Assembly (NCBI GenBank): GCA_964385695.1
Contig: CAYLQA010000042.1
Coordinates: 1 to 29,902 of the forward strand
Reading direction: 5' to 3'
DNA from: CAYLQA01 sp964385695
GTDB taxonomy: Bacteria; Desulfobacterota; Desulfobulbia; Desulfobulbales; Desulfurivibrionaceae
DNA: 29,902 nt
The notes beneath the pieces are model-generated. The model had not been told where the DNA came from, did no database searches, and saw only the letters and a list, made by a program, of their open reading frames with translations. Each line of letters starts with the position of its first letter. Position 1 is the stretch's first letter. This document shows, in pieces, positions 1-7,149 of the stretch. A program made the position numbers and the translations under genes.

Positions 1-55
1 CGTTACTCGTTACTCGTTACTCGTTACTCGTTACTCGTTACTCGTTACTCGTTAC
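1..55. repeat. Tandem 7-bp repeat array (CGTTACT)n
   Basis: Seven perfect copies of CGTTACT followed by a partial CGTTAC run from the first base of the window, so the array probably extends to the left. It ends 6 bp before the Shine-Dalgarno sequence (GGAG at 62-65) of the Hsp15-like gene, which places it in that gene's 5' leader or promoter. The unit length is not a multiple of three and the array is non-coding here. Confidence 0.95.
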
Positions 56-71
56 GGCCACGGAGTGGCAA

Positions 72-464
72 ATGACTGAGACAAAAAAGGTTCGTGCAGA
101 TAAATGGCTCTGGGCCGCGCGGTTTTTTAAGACCCGCTCCCAGGCGACCCAGGCGGTGAATGGGGGCAAGGTACACCTCAATGGCGCCCGCTTTAAGCCC
201 TCGCACTCTGTGAGCATAAATGATGAGTTGCGGATCCAGAAGGGGCCGTACGAGTTCGTCGTTATTGTGAAGGGGCTGCTGGAAAAAAGGGTCTCCGCCC
301 CGCTGGCCCAGGAGCTTTATGAAGAGACTGGCGAGAGTATTGCCGCTCGGGAAGAGAGCCGGGAAAAGCGGCGACTTATCCGGGGGGCGAATGTGATGCC
401 GGAAAAACGGCCCAGCAAGCGGGATCGGCGATTGATCAAGAAGTTTATCCGTAAGGGCGAGTAA
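72..464 (+). CDS. hslR: S4-domain RNA-binding protein, Hsp15 (HslR) family
   Basis: A 130-residue basic protein. The S4 RNA-binding fold occupies about residues 7-65: the opening VRADKWLWAARFFKTRSQA and the following G-K-V-H-L-N-G segment are characteristic of HslR/Hsp15. In the known family Hsp15 binds free 50S subunits carrying stalled nascent chains and helps recycle them in the cytoplasm. The C-terminus is a Lys/Arg-rich tail, as in Hsp15, and the length matches the family. The ATG has a GGAG six bases upstream (62-65). No operon partner is visible; a REP-like palindrome follows. The reverse-strand open frame over the same bases is a shadow. Family assignment is secure; the ribosome-recycling role is transferred from known homologues. 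Confidence 0.88.
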   Translation: MTETKKVRADKWLWAARFFKTRSQATQAVNGGKVHLNGARFKPSHSVSINDELRIQKGPYEFVVIVKGLLEKRVSAPLAQELYEETGESIAAREESREKRRLIRGANVMPEKRPSKRDRRLIKKFIRKGE

Positions 465-514
465 GAGCATATTGCGGTGGGCTCTGGAAAAACTCTCGCG
501 GTCTGCAGCCGCAC

Positions 515-580
515 CCTGTAGGAGCCATTTTAATGGCGATTTCTGGCCTTATTCATCGCCATTAAAATGGCTCCTACAGG
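515..580. repeat. REP-like inverted pair (REPIN-like element)
   Basis: Two 26-bp arms, 515-540 and 555-580, are perfect inverted copies separated by a 14-base spacer. Each arm contains the head GTAGGAGC followed by its own small palindrome, GCCATT-TT-AATGGC (524-537 in the left arm). A GTAG head plus imperfect hairpin, paired tail to tail, is the architecture of REP sequences and REPINs mobilised by RAYT transposases in Pseudomonas and other bacteria. It lies in the intergenic gap between the Hsp15 and IMP cyclohydrolase genes. No RAYT gene is in the window. A simple long hairpin terminator is the alternative, but there is no T-tract. Confidence 0.8.
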
Positions 581-625
581 TTATTTGCAGTCCGGTTCTA
601 AATTCATATAGGTACATCTGCTCAC

Positions 626-655
626 TTGCAATCCGTATTCGGTTCAGGGTACATT
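626..655 (+). promoter_or_regulatory. Candidate sigma-70 promoter for the purine genes
   Basis: TTGCAA (626-631) and TACATT (650-655) are separated by 18 bases and lie about 65 bases upstream of the IMP cyclohydrolase start. Each box matches 4 of 6 consensus positions, so this is only a weak candidate. Confidence 0.25.
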
Positions 656-718
656 CCTAACTTTGTGTCATTAAGGAAGGAAGTAAATTTTCTGAGTTCA
701 TTTTGGAGGAAGTAGATA

Positions 719-1333
719 ATGAAGAAGATGGAAAGAGCGCTGATAAGTCTTACCGACAAATCAGGGATCGAAGGCTTTGCCAAAGAGCTTGAGAATCTGG
801 GGATAGAGATTCTCTCAACCGGCGGCACAGCCAAGAAAATGCGTGATAATGGTATTGCGGTCAAAGATGTTTCCGAGTTTACCGGTTTTCCGGAGATGCT
901 CGATGGCCGGGTCAAGACTCTGCACCCCAAGGTGCACGGCGGGATCCTGGCCCAGAAGACCAACCCCGATCACCTCAAGCAGATGGAAGAGCATGGTCTC
1001 GAGGCCATCGATCTGGTCGCGGTGAATCTCTATGCCTTTGAGAAGACCGTGGCCGATCCGGACTGCACCCTGGCGAATGCCATCGAGAATATCGATATCG
1101 GCGGCCCCACCATGCTGCGCTCTTCTGCCAAGAACTTCCAAGATGTTACCGTGATCGTTGATCCGGCTGATTATCCCCAGGTGCTTGCCGAGATCAAGGA
1201 GCATGGCAACACCACCTTGAAGACCCGTTTTAAACTGGCGGTCAAGGTTTTTGACCTGACCAGTACATACGATACCGGCATCGTCAACTGGCTCAAGAAG
1301 GTTGATGTTGATTCCAACCCCCACTTTGCCTAA
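719..1333 (+). CDS. purH: Stand-alone IMP cyclohydrolase (PurH N-terminal domain)
   Basis: A 204-residue protein matching only the N-terminal MGS-like domain of bifunctional PurH, which closes FAICAR to IMP in the last step of purine synthesis. Recognisable segments are ALISLTDKSG at the start, the STGGTA loop, the GRVKTLHPKVHGGIL block and NIDIGGPTMLRSSAKN. Bifunctional PurH is about 520 residues; the AICAR formyltransferase half is absent and the next gene is unrelated to it. It must therefore be supplied by a separate protein. The start has a strong GGAGGA (705-710) eight bases upstream. Ten bases separate it from the PurN-type gene, so the two are probably co-transcribed. Cytoplasmic. Function is well supported; the split arrangement is also known in other Desulfobacterota-type bacteria. 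Confidence 0.9.
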   Translation: MKKMERALISLTDKSGIEGFAKELENLGIEILSTGGTAKKMRDNGIAVKDVSEFTGFPEMLDGRVKTLHPKVHGGILAQKTNPDHLKQMEEHGLEAIDLVAVNLYAFEKTVADPDCTLANAIENIDIGGPTMLRSSAKNFQDVTVIVDPADYPQVLAEIKEHGNTTLKTRFKLAVKVFDLTSTYDTGIVNWLKKVDVDSNPHFA

Positions 1334-1343
1334 GGTGTAGCAT

Positions 1344-1910
1344 ATGAAACTGGCGGTACTGCTTTCCGGCTCCGGCCGGACCCTGGATAATTTCCACGAG
1401 CGGATTAAGGCCGGCACCATGGCCGGTTCCATTGAGGTGGTTATCTCCAATCAGGCCGATGCCCTGGGGCTGACCAAGGCCAAGAACTATGGTTACCCGG
1501 CCTTCCATGCCGTGGGCAATGAGGCCACCAATAAGGTGCTGGCCGATTACGATGTTGACCTGGTCCTCCTGGCAGGCTACCTCAAGCTCTATGAGCCGCC
1601 GGAGCATCTGCGGCGTTCCGTGCTCAATATCCACCCCTCCCTCATCCCCGCCTTTTGCGGGGCCGGCATGTACGGCATGCGGGTGCACCGGGCTGTCAAG
1701 GAGCGGGGGGTGAAGGTCAGCGGCTGTACCGTCCATTTTGCCAATGAGATCTATGATGAGGGTCCCATCATCGTGCAAAAAAGTGTGCCCCTGGCCGACG
1801 GGGACACGCCGGATGATATTGCCGCCAAGGTCTTTGCCGCCGAGTGCGAGGCCTATCCCGAGGCCATCAACAAGGTGATTGAAAAAGGGGTGGATTACTT
1901 CTGGCCATAA
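1344..1910 (+). CDS. purN: Phosphoribosylglycinamide formyltransferase-type protein (PurN)
   Basis: A 188-residue formyltransferase-fold protein. The N-terminal loop is LSGSGRTLDNF (canonical PurN has SGSGTNLQ). The catalytic N-x-H segment appears as NIHPSLIP, followed later by CTVHF and the aspartate-containing DEGPII. These correspond to the Asn, His and Asp used by PurN to transfer a formyl group from 10-formyl-THF to GAR. The loop after HPSLIP (AFCGAGMYGMRVHRAV) resembles but does not exactly match the usual G-x-x-x-H motif. Position just after the IMP cyclohydrolase supports a purine role. The start follows AAGGTG with a short spacer. A terminator-like hairpin follows the stop. A specialised formyltransferase with another acceptor cannot be excluded. 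Confidence 0.85.
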   Translation: MKLAVLLSGSGRTLDNFHERIKAGTMAGSIEVVISNQADALGLTKAKNYGYPAFHAVGNEATNKVLADYDVDLVLLAGYLKLYEPPEHLRRSVLNIHPSLIPAFCGAGMYGMRVHRAVKERGVKVSGCTVHFANEIYDEGPIIVQKSVPLADGDTPDDIAAKVFAAECEAYPEAINKVIEKGVDYFWP

Positions 1911-1935
1911 CGCTATGATTTTATGGTGAGTTTAC

Positions 1936-1972
1936 ATCAAAGGCACAAGGGCCAAGTCCTTGTGCCTTTGAT
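1936..1972 (+). terminator. Strong hairpin after purN
   Basis: Perfect 15-bp inverted repeat (1936-1950 and 1958-1972) with a 7-base loop. Only a weak T-rich tail follows (TCTTTG). It ends 34 bases before the PyrR-family start, so it could terminate the purine transcript or attenuate entry into the pyrR-like gene. Confidence 0.6.
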
Positions 1973-2006
1973 TCTTTGCTACTGAGCTCGAGGAAGAGGA
2001 GAAGGC

Positions 2007-2558
2007 ATGGAAAAGCAGATTATGACTGCAAAAGATATCGAGCGTTCCATAACCCGTATGGCCTTGCAGATTGTCGAATCCAACCATGGCGTAAAAAATT
2101 TGGCCATTGTCGGCATTCATACCGGCGGGGTCTACCTGGCCAATCGTATCTGCGAGATTATCAAGGGCGACGATGATATTGACCTGCCGGCCGGAAGCCT
2201 GGATATTACCCTCTATCGCGATGACTGGAGCCTTGCCTCCCAGAGCCCGGTGGTAAAAACCACGGATATTACCTTTTCCCTCGATGATATGGTTGTGGTC
2301 CTGGTGGATGACGTTATTTTTACCGGCCGTACCATCCGTGCTGCGCTTGACGCCATCATGGACTTCGGCCGCCCACGTTGTGTGCAGCTTGCCGCCTTAG
2401 TGGATCGCGGTGGGCGTGAGCTTCCCATCCAGGCCGACTACATTGGCTTGGATGTGCAGGTGAAAGACAACGAGCATGTTCATGTTCGTCTCAAAGAAAT
2501 TTCGGGTAGTGATGAGATCATCCTTGAGACCCGGAAAGGGGAGTTGGCTGCCGAATAA
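2007..2558 (+). CDS. pyrR: PyrR-family bifunctional regulator / uracil phosphoribosyltransferase
   Basis: A 183-residue type I phosphoribosyltransferase. The PRPP-binding signature VVLVDDVIFTGRT is followed by IRAALDAIMDFGRP, and upstream segments VGIHTGGVYLANRI and ITLYRDDW are typical of PyrR. PyrR makes UMP from uracil and PRPP, and in many bacteria also binds pyr mRNA to control attenuation. Length matches the family (about 180 residues). The ATG is preceded by a purine-rich AGAGGAGAAGG. No pyr biosynthesis gene is adjacent, so the RNA-binding role is not tested by context. A hairpin lies just upstream but I do not see the conserved PyrR anti-antiterminator sequence. A terminator closes the gene. 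Confidence 0.9.
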   Translation: MEKQIMTAKDIERSITRMALQIVESNHGVKNLAIVGIHTGGVYLANRICEIIKGDDDIDLPAGSLDITLYRDDWSLASQSPVVKTTDITFSLDDMVVVLVDDVIFTGRTIRAALDAIMDFGRPRCVQLAALVDRGGRELPIQADYIGLDVQVKDNEHVHVRLKEISGSDEIILETRKGELAAE

Positions 2559-2572
2559 TCTGCCAGGATACC

Positions 2573-2611
2573 AAAAAAGGCCTCTATCCCAGGAGGAAAC
2601 GGCCCTTTTTT
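2573..2611 (+). terminator. Rho-independent terminator after pyrR
   Basis: Arms AAAAAAGGCC (2573-2582) and GGCCCTTTTTT (2601-2611) pair with one bulge, with an inner CCTC/GAGG pairing. The right arm supplies the U-tract. Confidence 0.75.
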
Positions 2612-2669
2612 AATGTATATGCTGCCCGGGTTCATGTATCCTGAGAGAAAGAAACCTTGATACGGTTGT

Positions 2670-4076
2670 ATGGATAGCATGAACAAAAAAAAGACCCCTT
2701 GCCCGGATCTGGGCCCAATAACGAAGCGAATCCGTGAAAAACGGGCCAGCTACGCCAGTTATAATTTTACCCCGGCACAAAACGACCTTTTACGCACTTT
2801 CTTTGACCTTGCCCAAGAGTTTGACAGCAACGAAGATTATTACCGCGTCTGCGTTGCCGCTCCTTTTGAGTTTCTTGGAGTACAGAGCCGTCTGTATATC
2901 TATGATGACCAACATGACAGGCTGCAATTGGTCTGTGACAGTGAGCATGGTCTGATAACCCCGCCGCAGGGTTGCCCTGCCGGCATTAAGCTTACCTGTA
3001 AATGCTATGAGCACAATGGCTCCATTTTGGTGCCCATCCATCGTAAACCCCAGGAACAACGGCAAGCCAATCACGAGCGCAGCATCAACCGCTTGGTCAT
3101 GGGTGTGTTGGAGGTCTATCCCTTAAGCAGGCTCGCCAAAGAAGACAGGTTTTTTTTAAGAAAATTTAGCAACCGTATCGGCTATAACCTGCATAACCGC
3201 ATGATCGCCCAGGAGAATATTCGCCACCTGAAGTTCATCAATAGCCTGGTCCAGGATATTGAGCACAATGTCATCACCCCCAATATGTACTTCAAGCATC
3301 TCTTCAACCAGCTCAAAAAGCGCATTAAAGATATCGATGAGCTGGAGGGCATGATCATGCAGCTGAAGGAGTCCATGGCCATACCCAGCAAGGGGTGCGA
3401 GATGGTCATGGGCAAGGTCTCCAACCTGCACCAGGAACTGCTGAGCAACCACCGTGAATTGCTGGAGCACCATGCCAACTACAGCCTTTTTTTAGAGAGC
3501 CTTTTTAGGCGCGATCATTTTGCCAAGGGCCGTTTTGTCTTGCAGCCCAAACGCTGCTCCATCGAGTCTGAGATTGTCACCCCGCAGCTTGATCATTACC
3601 TCAGCCGATTCAAGGCCCGTAATATCACGGTGGAACGCCCAACGAACATGCATGAGGAGGAGCTTTTCCTGCGGGTGGATGTGGGCTTGCTCTCCCAGGT
3701 TTACGCCAATCTTTTTTCCAATGCCGTCAAATACTCAACAAAGGTTCTCGACCATAAAGGCAGGTCCCGTAAAGCAGTGGCCTACGGCCAGGAGCGCATC
3801 GACGATTTTTTCGGCCCAGGGCTTGCCGGTATAAAATTCAATGTTTTTACCACCGGTCCGCATCTCGATGTACCGCAGGGCAAGAGTGTTTTCATTGAAG
3901 GTGTGCGCGCCAGCACAGACAAAAAACAGCCCGGTACCGGACATGGCCTCGCCTTTGTGAAACAGGTTATCGAGATCCATGACGGTGTGGTCGGTTATGA
4001 GGCGACAGAGGAGGGCAATAACTTTTATTTTGTCTTGCCCCTGCCCGACGAAGATGACGATGAGTCCGGAGCCTAA
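2670..4076 (+). CDS. Divergent sensor histidine kinase (GAF-like sensor, soluble)
   Basis: A 468-residue protein without membrane segments. Residues about 35-180 look like a GAF-type sensor domain. The probable phosphoacceptor is His199 in DIEHNVITPN, which aligns with the classical H-E-x-x-T-P H-box; a helical dimerisation region follows to about residue 290. The C-terminal ATPase domain has an N-box (NLFSNAVKYS) and a clear G2 box (GTGHGLAFVKQ). The G1 box reads TTGPHL where D-x-G-x-G is expected, so the adenine-binding Asp appears replaced by Thr. Kinase activity may therefore be altered. No response regulator is encoded beside it; a rhomboid protease starts 15 bases downstream. The start at 2670 has no good Shine-Dalgarno; ATG 2679 is an alternative. 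The ligand is unknown. Confidence 0.75.
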   Translation: MDSMNKKKTPCPDLGPITKRIREKRASYASYNFTPAQNDLLRTFFDLAQEFDSNEDYYRVCVAAPFEFLGVQSRLYIYDDQHDRLQLVCDSEHGLITPPQGCPAGIKLTCKCYEHNGSILVPIHRKPQEQRQANHERSINRLVMGVLEVYPLSRLAKEDRFFLRKFSNRIGYNLHNRMIAQENIRHLKFINSLVQDIEHNVITPNMYFKHLFNQLKKRIKDIDELEGMIMQLKESMAIPSKGCEMVMGKVSNLHQELLSNHRELLEHHANYSLFLESLFRRDHFAKGRFVLQPKRCSIESEIVTPQLDHYLSRFKARNITVERPTNMHEEELFLRVDVGLLSQVYANLFSNAVKYSTKVLDHKGRSRKAVAYGQERIDDFFGPGLAGIKFNVFTTGPHLDVPQGKSVFIEGVRASTDKKQPGTGHGLAFVKQVIEIHDGVVGYEATEEGNNFYFVLPLPDEDDDESGA

Positions 4077-4091
4077 GGTGCACACTCCTGC

Positions 4092-4772
4092 ATGTTTCCG
4101 TTAAAGGATAATATCCCTGCCCGCCGTTTTCCTTTAGTCAACCTCTGGCTTATTATCATTAACATCCTCTGCTTTGCCTTTGAGATGACCTTGGGGCCGC
4201 AGCTCGAGCCATTCATTATCCGTTACGGTTTTGTTCCGGCAAGGTTTCTCGCCGAAGAGCCGTTGACCAATTTCAGGCTGGCGAATTTCAGCACCATGTT
4301 CAGCTCCATGTTCCTGCACGGCAACTTCTTCCATGTTTTTTCCAACATGTGGATGCTGTGGATTTTCGGCGATAATGTGGAAGATCGCATGGGCCACACC
4401 CGTTATCTTTTCTTTTATTTTTGCTGCGGCGTGGCTGCCATCTGCGGCCAGCTTCTGGCCACGCCCCAGGCTGTTTCGCCGATGATCGGGGCCAGCGGCG
4501 CCATATCCGGTGTCATCGGCGCTTACTTTCTGCTTTATCCTAGGGCCAGAATCCTCACCTTTGTGCCGGTGATTATTTTCTTCTATTTTATCGAGGTGCC
4601 GGCCTTTGTTTTTATCGGCCTGTGGTTTGTCATGCAATTTCTGCAGGGCGCAGCCCAGCAGGCGGCCGGGGGAGAAGGCGGCATTGCCTGGTGGGCCCAT
4701 GTGGGCGGGTTTATTGCCGGCGTTGGCCTGCTCTATTTTTTTAAAGGGCGAAAAAGCCAAGGCAGAAAGTAG
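4092..4772 (+). CDS. Rhomboid-family intramembrane serine protease
   Basis: A 226-residue polytopic membrane protein with about six hydrophobic helices. It carries the rhomboid signature: HGNFFHVFSNMWMLWIFG in the second helix, the catalytic GASGAISG (Ser135), and the catalytic His203 in WWAHVGGF. Rhomboids cleave transmembrane helices of other proteins within the bilayer. The arrangement N-terminal PLKDNIPARRFP and large loop L1 is typical of bacterial rhomboids of about 220-230 residues. It is 15 bases after the divergent kinase, so co-transcription is likely, but a functional link is unproven. AAGGTG lies 12 bases upstream of the ATG. Substrate unknown. Confidence 0.93.
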   Translation: MFPLKDNIPARRFPLVNLWLIIINILCFAFEMTLGPQLEPFIIRYGFVPARFLAEEPLTNFRLANFSTMFSSMFLHGNFFHVFSNMWMLWIFGDNVEDRMGHTRYLFFYFCCGVAAICGQLLATPQAVSPMIGASGAISGVIGAYFLLYPRARILTFVPVIIFFYFIEVPAFVFIGLWFVMQFLQGAAQQAAGGEGGIAWWAHVGGFIAGVGLLYFFKGRKSQGRK

Positions 4773-4936
4773 AGGTTTGCCGGGCTGTTTCGTAGACGCA
4801 ACTGAGTAGAAGACCTCTTTGGGCGGTTAAGAAAATTCGCTTTCCGAATGAACGCGGAAAATGATACCATGGTTCTGTTTTAGGCTTGGTTTGAAGAGCC
4901 CTGGGGGAGGGGAAATCAGTATAAGAGAAGGTGTTT

Positions 4937-7006
4937 ATGTATTCTCAGTTTGAAAAAAAGGGTATCTGGGGGCTTATTCTTCCCCCTGTTCTGGGTGGAA
5001 TTTTTTTAGTTTTTATTCTCTTTGCCGTCATCCTGCCTTCCATAAAAGAAAACCTCATTACGCAAAAAAAAGAGATGATTCAGGCCCTGGCCCAAACCGC
5101 CTATGATGTTCTGCGGCACCAGGAAAAAAAGGTCCGCAGCGGGGAGTTGGATATTAAGAGCTCCCAGCAGGAAGCCATCCGGGCCATTCGTTTATTACGT
5201 TACGGGCCGGAGAATAAGGACTACTTCTGGATAAACGATATGCAGCATGTCATGGTGATGCATCCTTATCGATCCGATCTCGAGGGGCAGAGCGTTGAGC
5301 GCTTGAAGGATCCGCATGGTAAATTTCTCTTTGTCGAAGCCGTCAAAATAGTTCGGCGAGACCAGGGCGGTTTTCTTTCCTATGACTGGCAATGGAAGGA
5401 CAATCCCGACAAAATCGTACCCAAAATTTCCTACGTGAAAGGATTTGAGCCCTGGGGCTGGATTATCGGTACCGGCATCTACCTCGAAGATATACATGAA
5501 GATGTCGCGCTCATTCAACGGCGGCTCGGCGTTTTGTTCGGTGTTACTTTTCTCATTGTCGGACTTATCACAGGGTTCATTGCCTGGCAGGGTTGGGAAG
5601 AGGCGGGAAGACGCCGCAAAGCGGAAAAGGATCTTGCCGACCACCTTGAGCATCTTGAAGAGAATGTAGAAAAACGCACCCAAGAGCTTGCCGAGTCCAA
5701 TGCCATGCTGGAGCAGCAGGTAAAGACACGGATGCGAACGGAAAATGAACTGCTCAAGCAAAAAGAGTTCTTGCAGGAGGTGATCGAGTCACTGCCTTAT
5801 CCGTTCTATGTCATAAGCAGCAGTAACTATAGCATTTTGATGGCCAACTACGCTGCAATGGAGGATGAAGACTGGCTTGGGCGACATTGTTATGAGGTCA
5901 CCCATTTTCGTGACACCCCCTGTAATGAAAAGGGACATTGCTGTCCGCTTGAGGAGGTGAAGAGGACGAAAAAACCGGCGGTTACAGAGCACCTGCATTA
6001 CGATGCTGAAGGAAATACGCAGTATGTCGAGGTGCGCGGCTATCCGATTTTTGATGATGAAGGTAACGTCGTTCAGATGATTGAATATGTCATTGACATC
6101 AGCGCCCGAAAAAAGGCGGAGCTTTCCCTAAAAGACTCTCTGGATAAATCGCACAGCCTGGCCAAGGAGCTTGAACAGCGCCATCGAGAACTTGAGCATG
6201 CGCATCATGATTTAAAGCAGACCCAGTCGCAGATGCTGCAGCAGGAAAAGATGGCCTCTGTGGGCGTGCTGGCTGCAGGAGTTGCCCATGAGATCAACAA
6301 CCCCATCGGCTTTATCATCAGCAACCTTGGGACCTTGGGCAAGTACCTTGAGAGATTAACAGAATTTCAAAGCGCCCAGAGTCAGGCCTTGCAAAGCAGC
6401 GATCGCGGTGGGCAGTTGAGCGACCTGCGTAAAACGTTGAAGGTTGATTATATCTCCGAGGACAGCAAAGACCTTATCCAGGAATCCCTTGAGGGAGCGG
6501 ATCGGGTTAAGGAGATCGTCCAGAACCTGAAAAGCTTTTCCCGCCTGGATGAGATTGAGGAGCAGTCGGCAAATATCAACGACTGCCTGGAGAAGACCAT
6601 AAAGATGGTCTGGAATGAGCTGAAATACAAAACAACCCTGACAAAAGAGTTTGGAGATATCCCAAGCACCCTCTGCTTCCCCCAAGAGCTTAACCAGGTT
6701 TTCATGAACTTGTTGATTAATGCCGCCCATGCCATAGAAAAACAGGGAGAGATCACCATAAAGACTTGGCAGGAGAACGGTTGGATCAATGCTGCCATAA
6801 GTGATACCGGTTACGGAATTCCCCAGGAAAGCCTGGAGAAAATATTTGATCCCTTTTACACGACCAAGGCCGTGGGTAAAGGAACCGGCCTTGGCCTGAG
6901 TATCTGCTATGATCTTGTGAAAAAACACCACGGCCATATCGAGGTTGCCAGCGAGCAAGGCCAGGGCACGACCTTTACCGTGCAGATTCCCATCAGGAAA
7001 TCCTGA
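4937..7006 (+). CDS. Membrane sensor histidine kinase (Cache-PAS-HisKA-HATPase)
   Basis: About 689 residues. Order: TM helix (10-36), extracytoplasmic sCache_2-type domain with DYFWINDMQHVMVMHP and GWIIGTGIYLEDI (40-185), TM helix (195-215), coiled coil (220-275), PAS domain (280-395), HisKA with His451 in GVAHEINNPIGF, and HATPase with N-box NLLINAAHAIEKQG, G1 DTGYGIP and G2 GTGLGL. The PAS domain has a Cys/His cluster: CYEVTH, then PC, then CCPLEEV. Cache domains of this type bind small organic acids in known homologues; the ligand here is unknown. The start is taken as ATG 4937 (AGAGAAG six bases upstream) rather than GTG 4931. The transmitter is clearly paralogous to that of the kinase at 10494. 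No DNA-binding regulator is linked. Confidence 0.92.
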   Translation: MYSQFEKKGIWGLILPPVLGGIFLVFILFAVILPSIKENLITQKKEMIQALAQTAYDVLRHQEKKVRSGELDIKSSQQEAIRAIRLLRYGPENKDYFWINDMQHVMVMHPYRSDLEGQSVERLKDPHGKFLFVEAVKIVRRDQGGFLSYDWQWKDNPDKIVPKISYVKGFEPWGWIIGTGIYLEDIHEDVALIQRRLGVLFGVTFLIVGLITGFIAWQGWEEAGRRRKAEKDLADHLEHLEENVEKRTQELAESNAMLEQQVKTRMRTENELLKQKEFLQEVIESLPYPFYVISSSNYSILMANYAAMEDEDWLGRHCYEVTHFRDTPCNEKGHCCPLEEVKRTKKPAVTEHLHYDAEGNTQYVEVRGYPIFDDEGNVVQMIEYVIDISARKKAELSLKDSLDKSHSLAKELEQRHRELEHAHHDLKQTQSQMLQQEKMASVGVLAAGVAHEINNPIGFIISNLGTLGKYLERLTEFQSAQSQALQSSDRGGQLSDLRKTLKVDYISEDSKDLIQESLEGADRVKEIVQNLKSFSRLDEIEEQSANINDCLEKTIKMVWNELKYKTTLTKEFGDIPSTLCFPQELNQVFMNLLINAAHAIEKQGEITIKTWQENGWINAAISDTGYGIPQESLEKIFDPFYTTKAVGKGTGLGLSICYDLVKKHHGHIEVASEQGQGTTFTVQIPIRKS

Positions 7007-7149
7007 GTCTTTCTTTTGTTCTTATTTGCCTGATAAAAAGCTTCCTTGACAGGCACGCGCAATTTTAAGGAACATTGAGTGAAAGGTTATGTTTCCTTGT
7101 CTTTTAGCTTCTTATTTATAGCCATGAACATCCATTGGGAGGTTTGTGT

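Noticed and set aside
1..55. CRISPR-like or telomere-like array
   Set aside because: Units are 7 bp and contiguous, with no spacers; it is a simple tandem repeat.
1936..2006. PyrR-type attenuator before the pyrR gene
   Set aside because: A strong hairpin exists, but the conserved PyrR-binding anti-antiterminator sequence and a proper U-tract are not seen; kept only as a terminator.
4134..4760. 208-codon minus-strand frame over the rhomboid gene
   Set aside because: The opposite strand encodes a clear rhomboid with catalytic Ser and His; this frame is its shadow.
7027..7055. TTGACA at 7046 as promoter of the hybrid kinase, and a TGCCTG/CAGGCA hairpin
   Set aside because: No acceptable -10 box follows at 16-18 bases, and the 6-bp stem with an 17-base loop lacks a T-tract.
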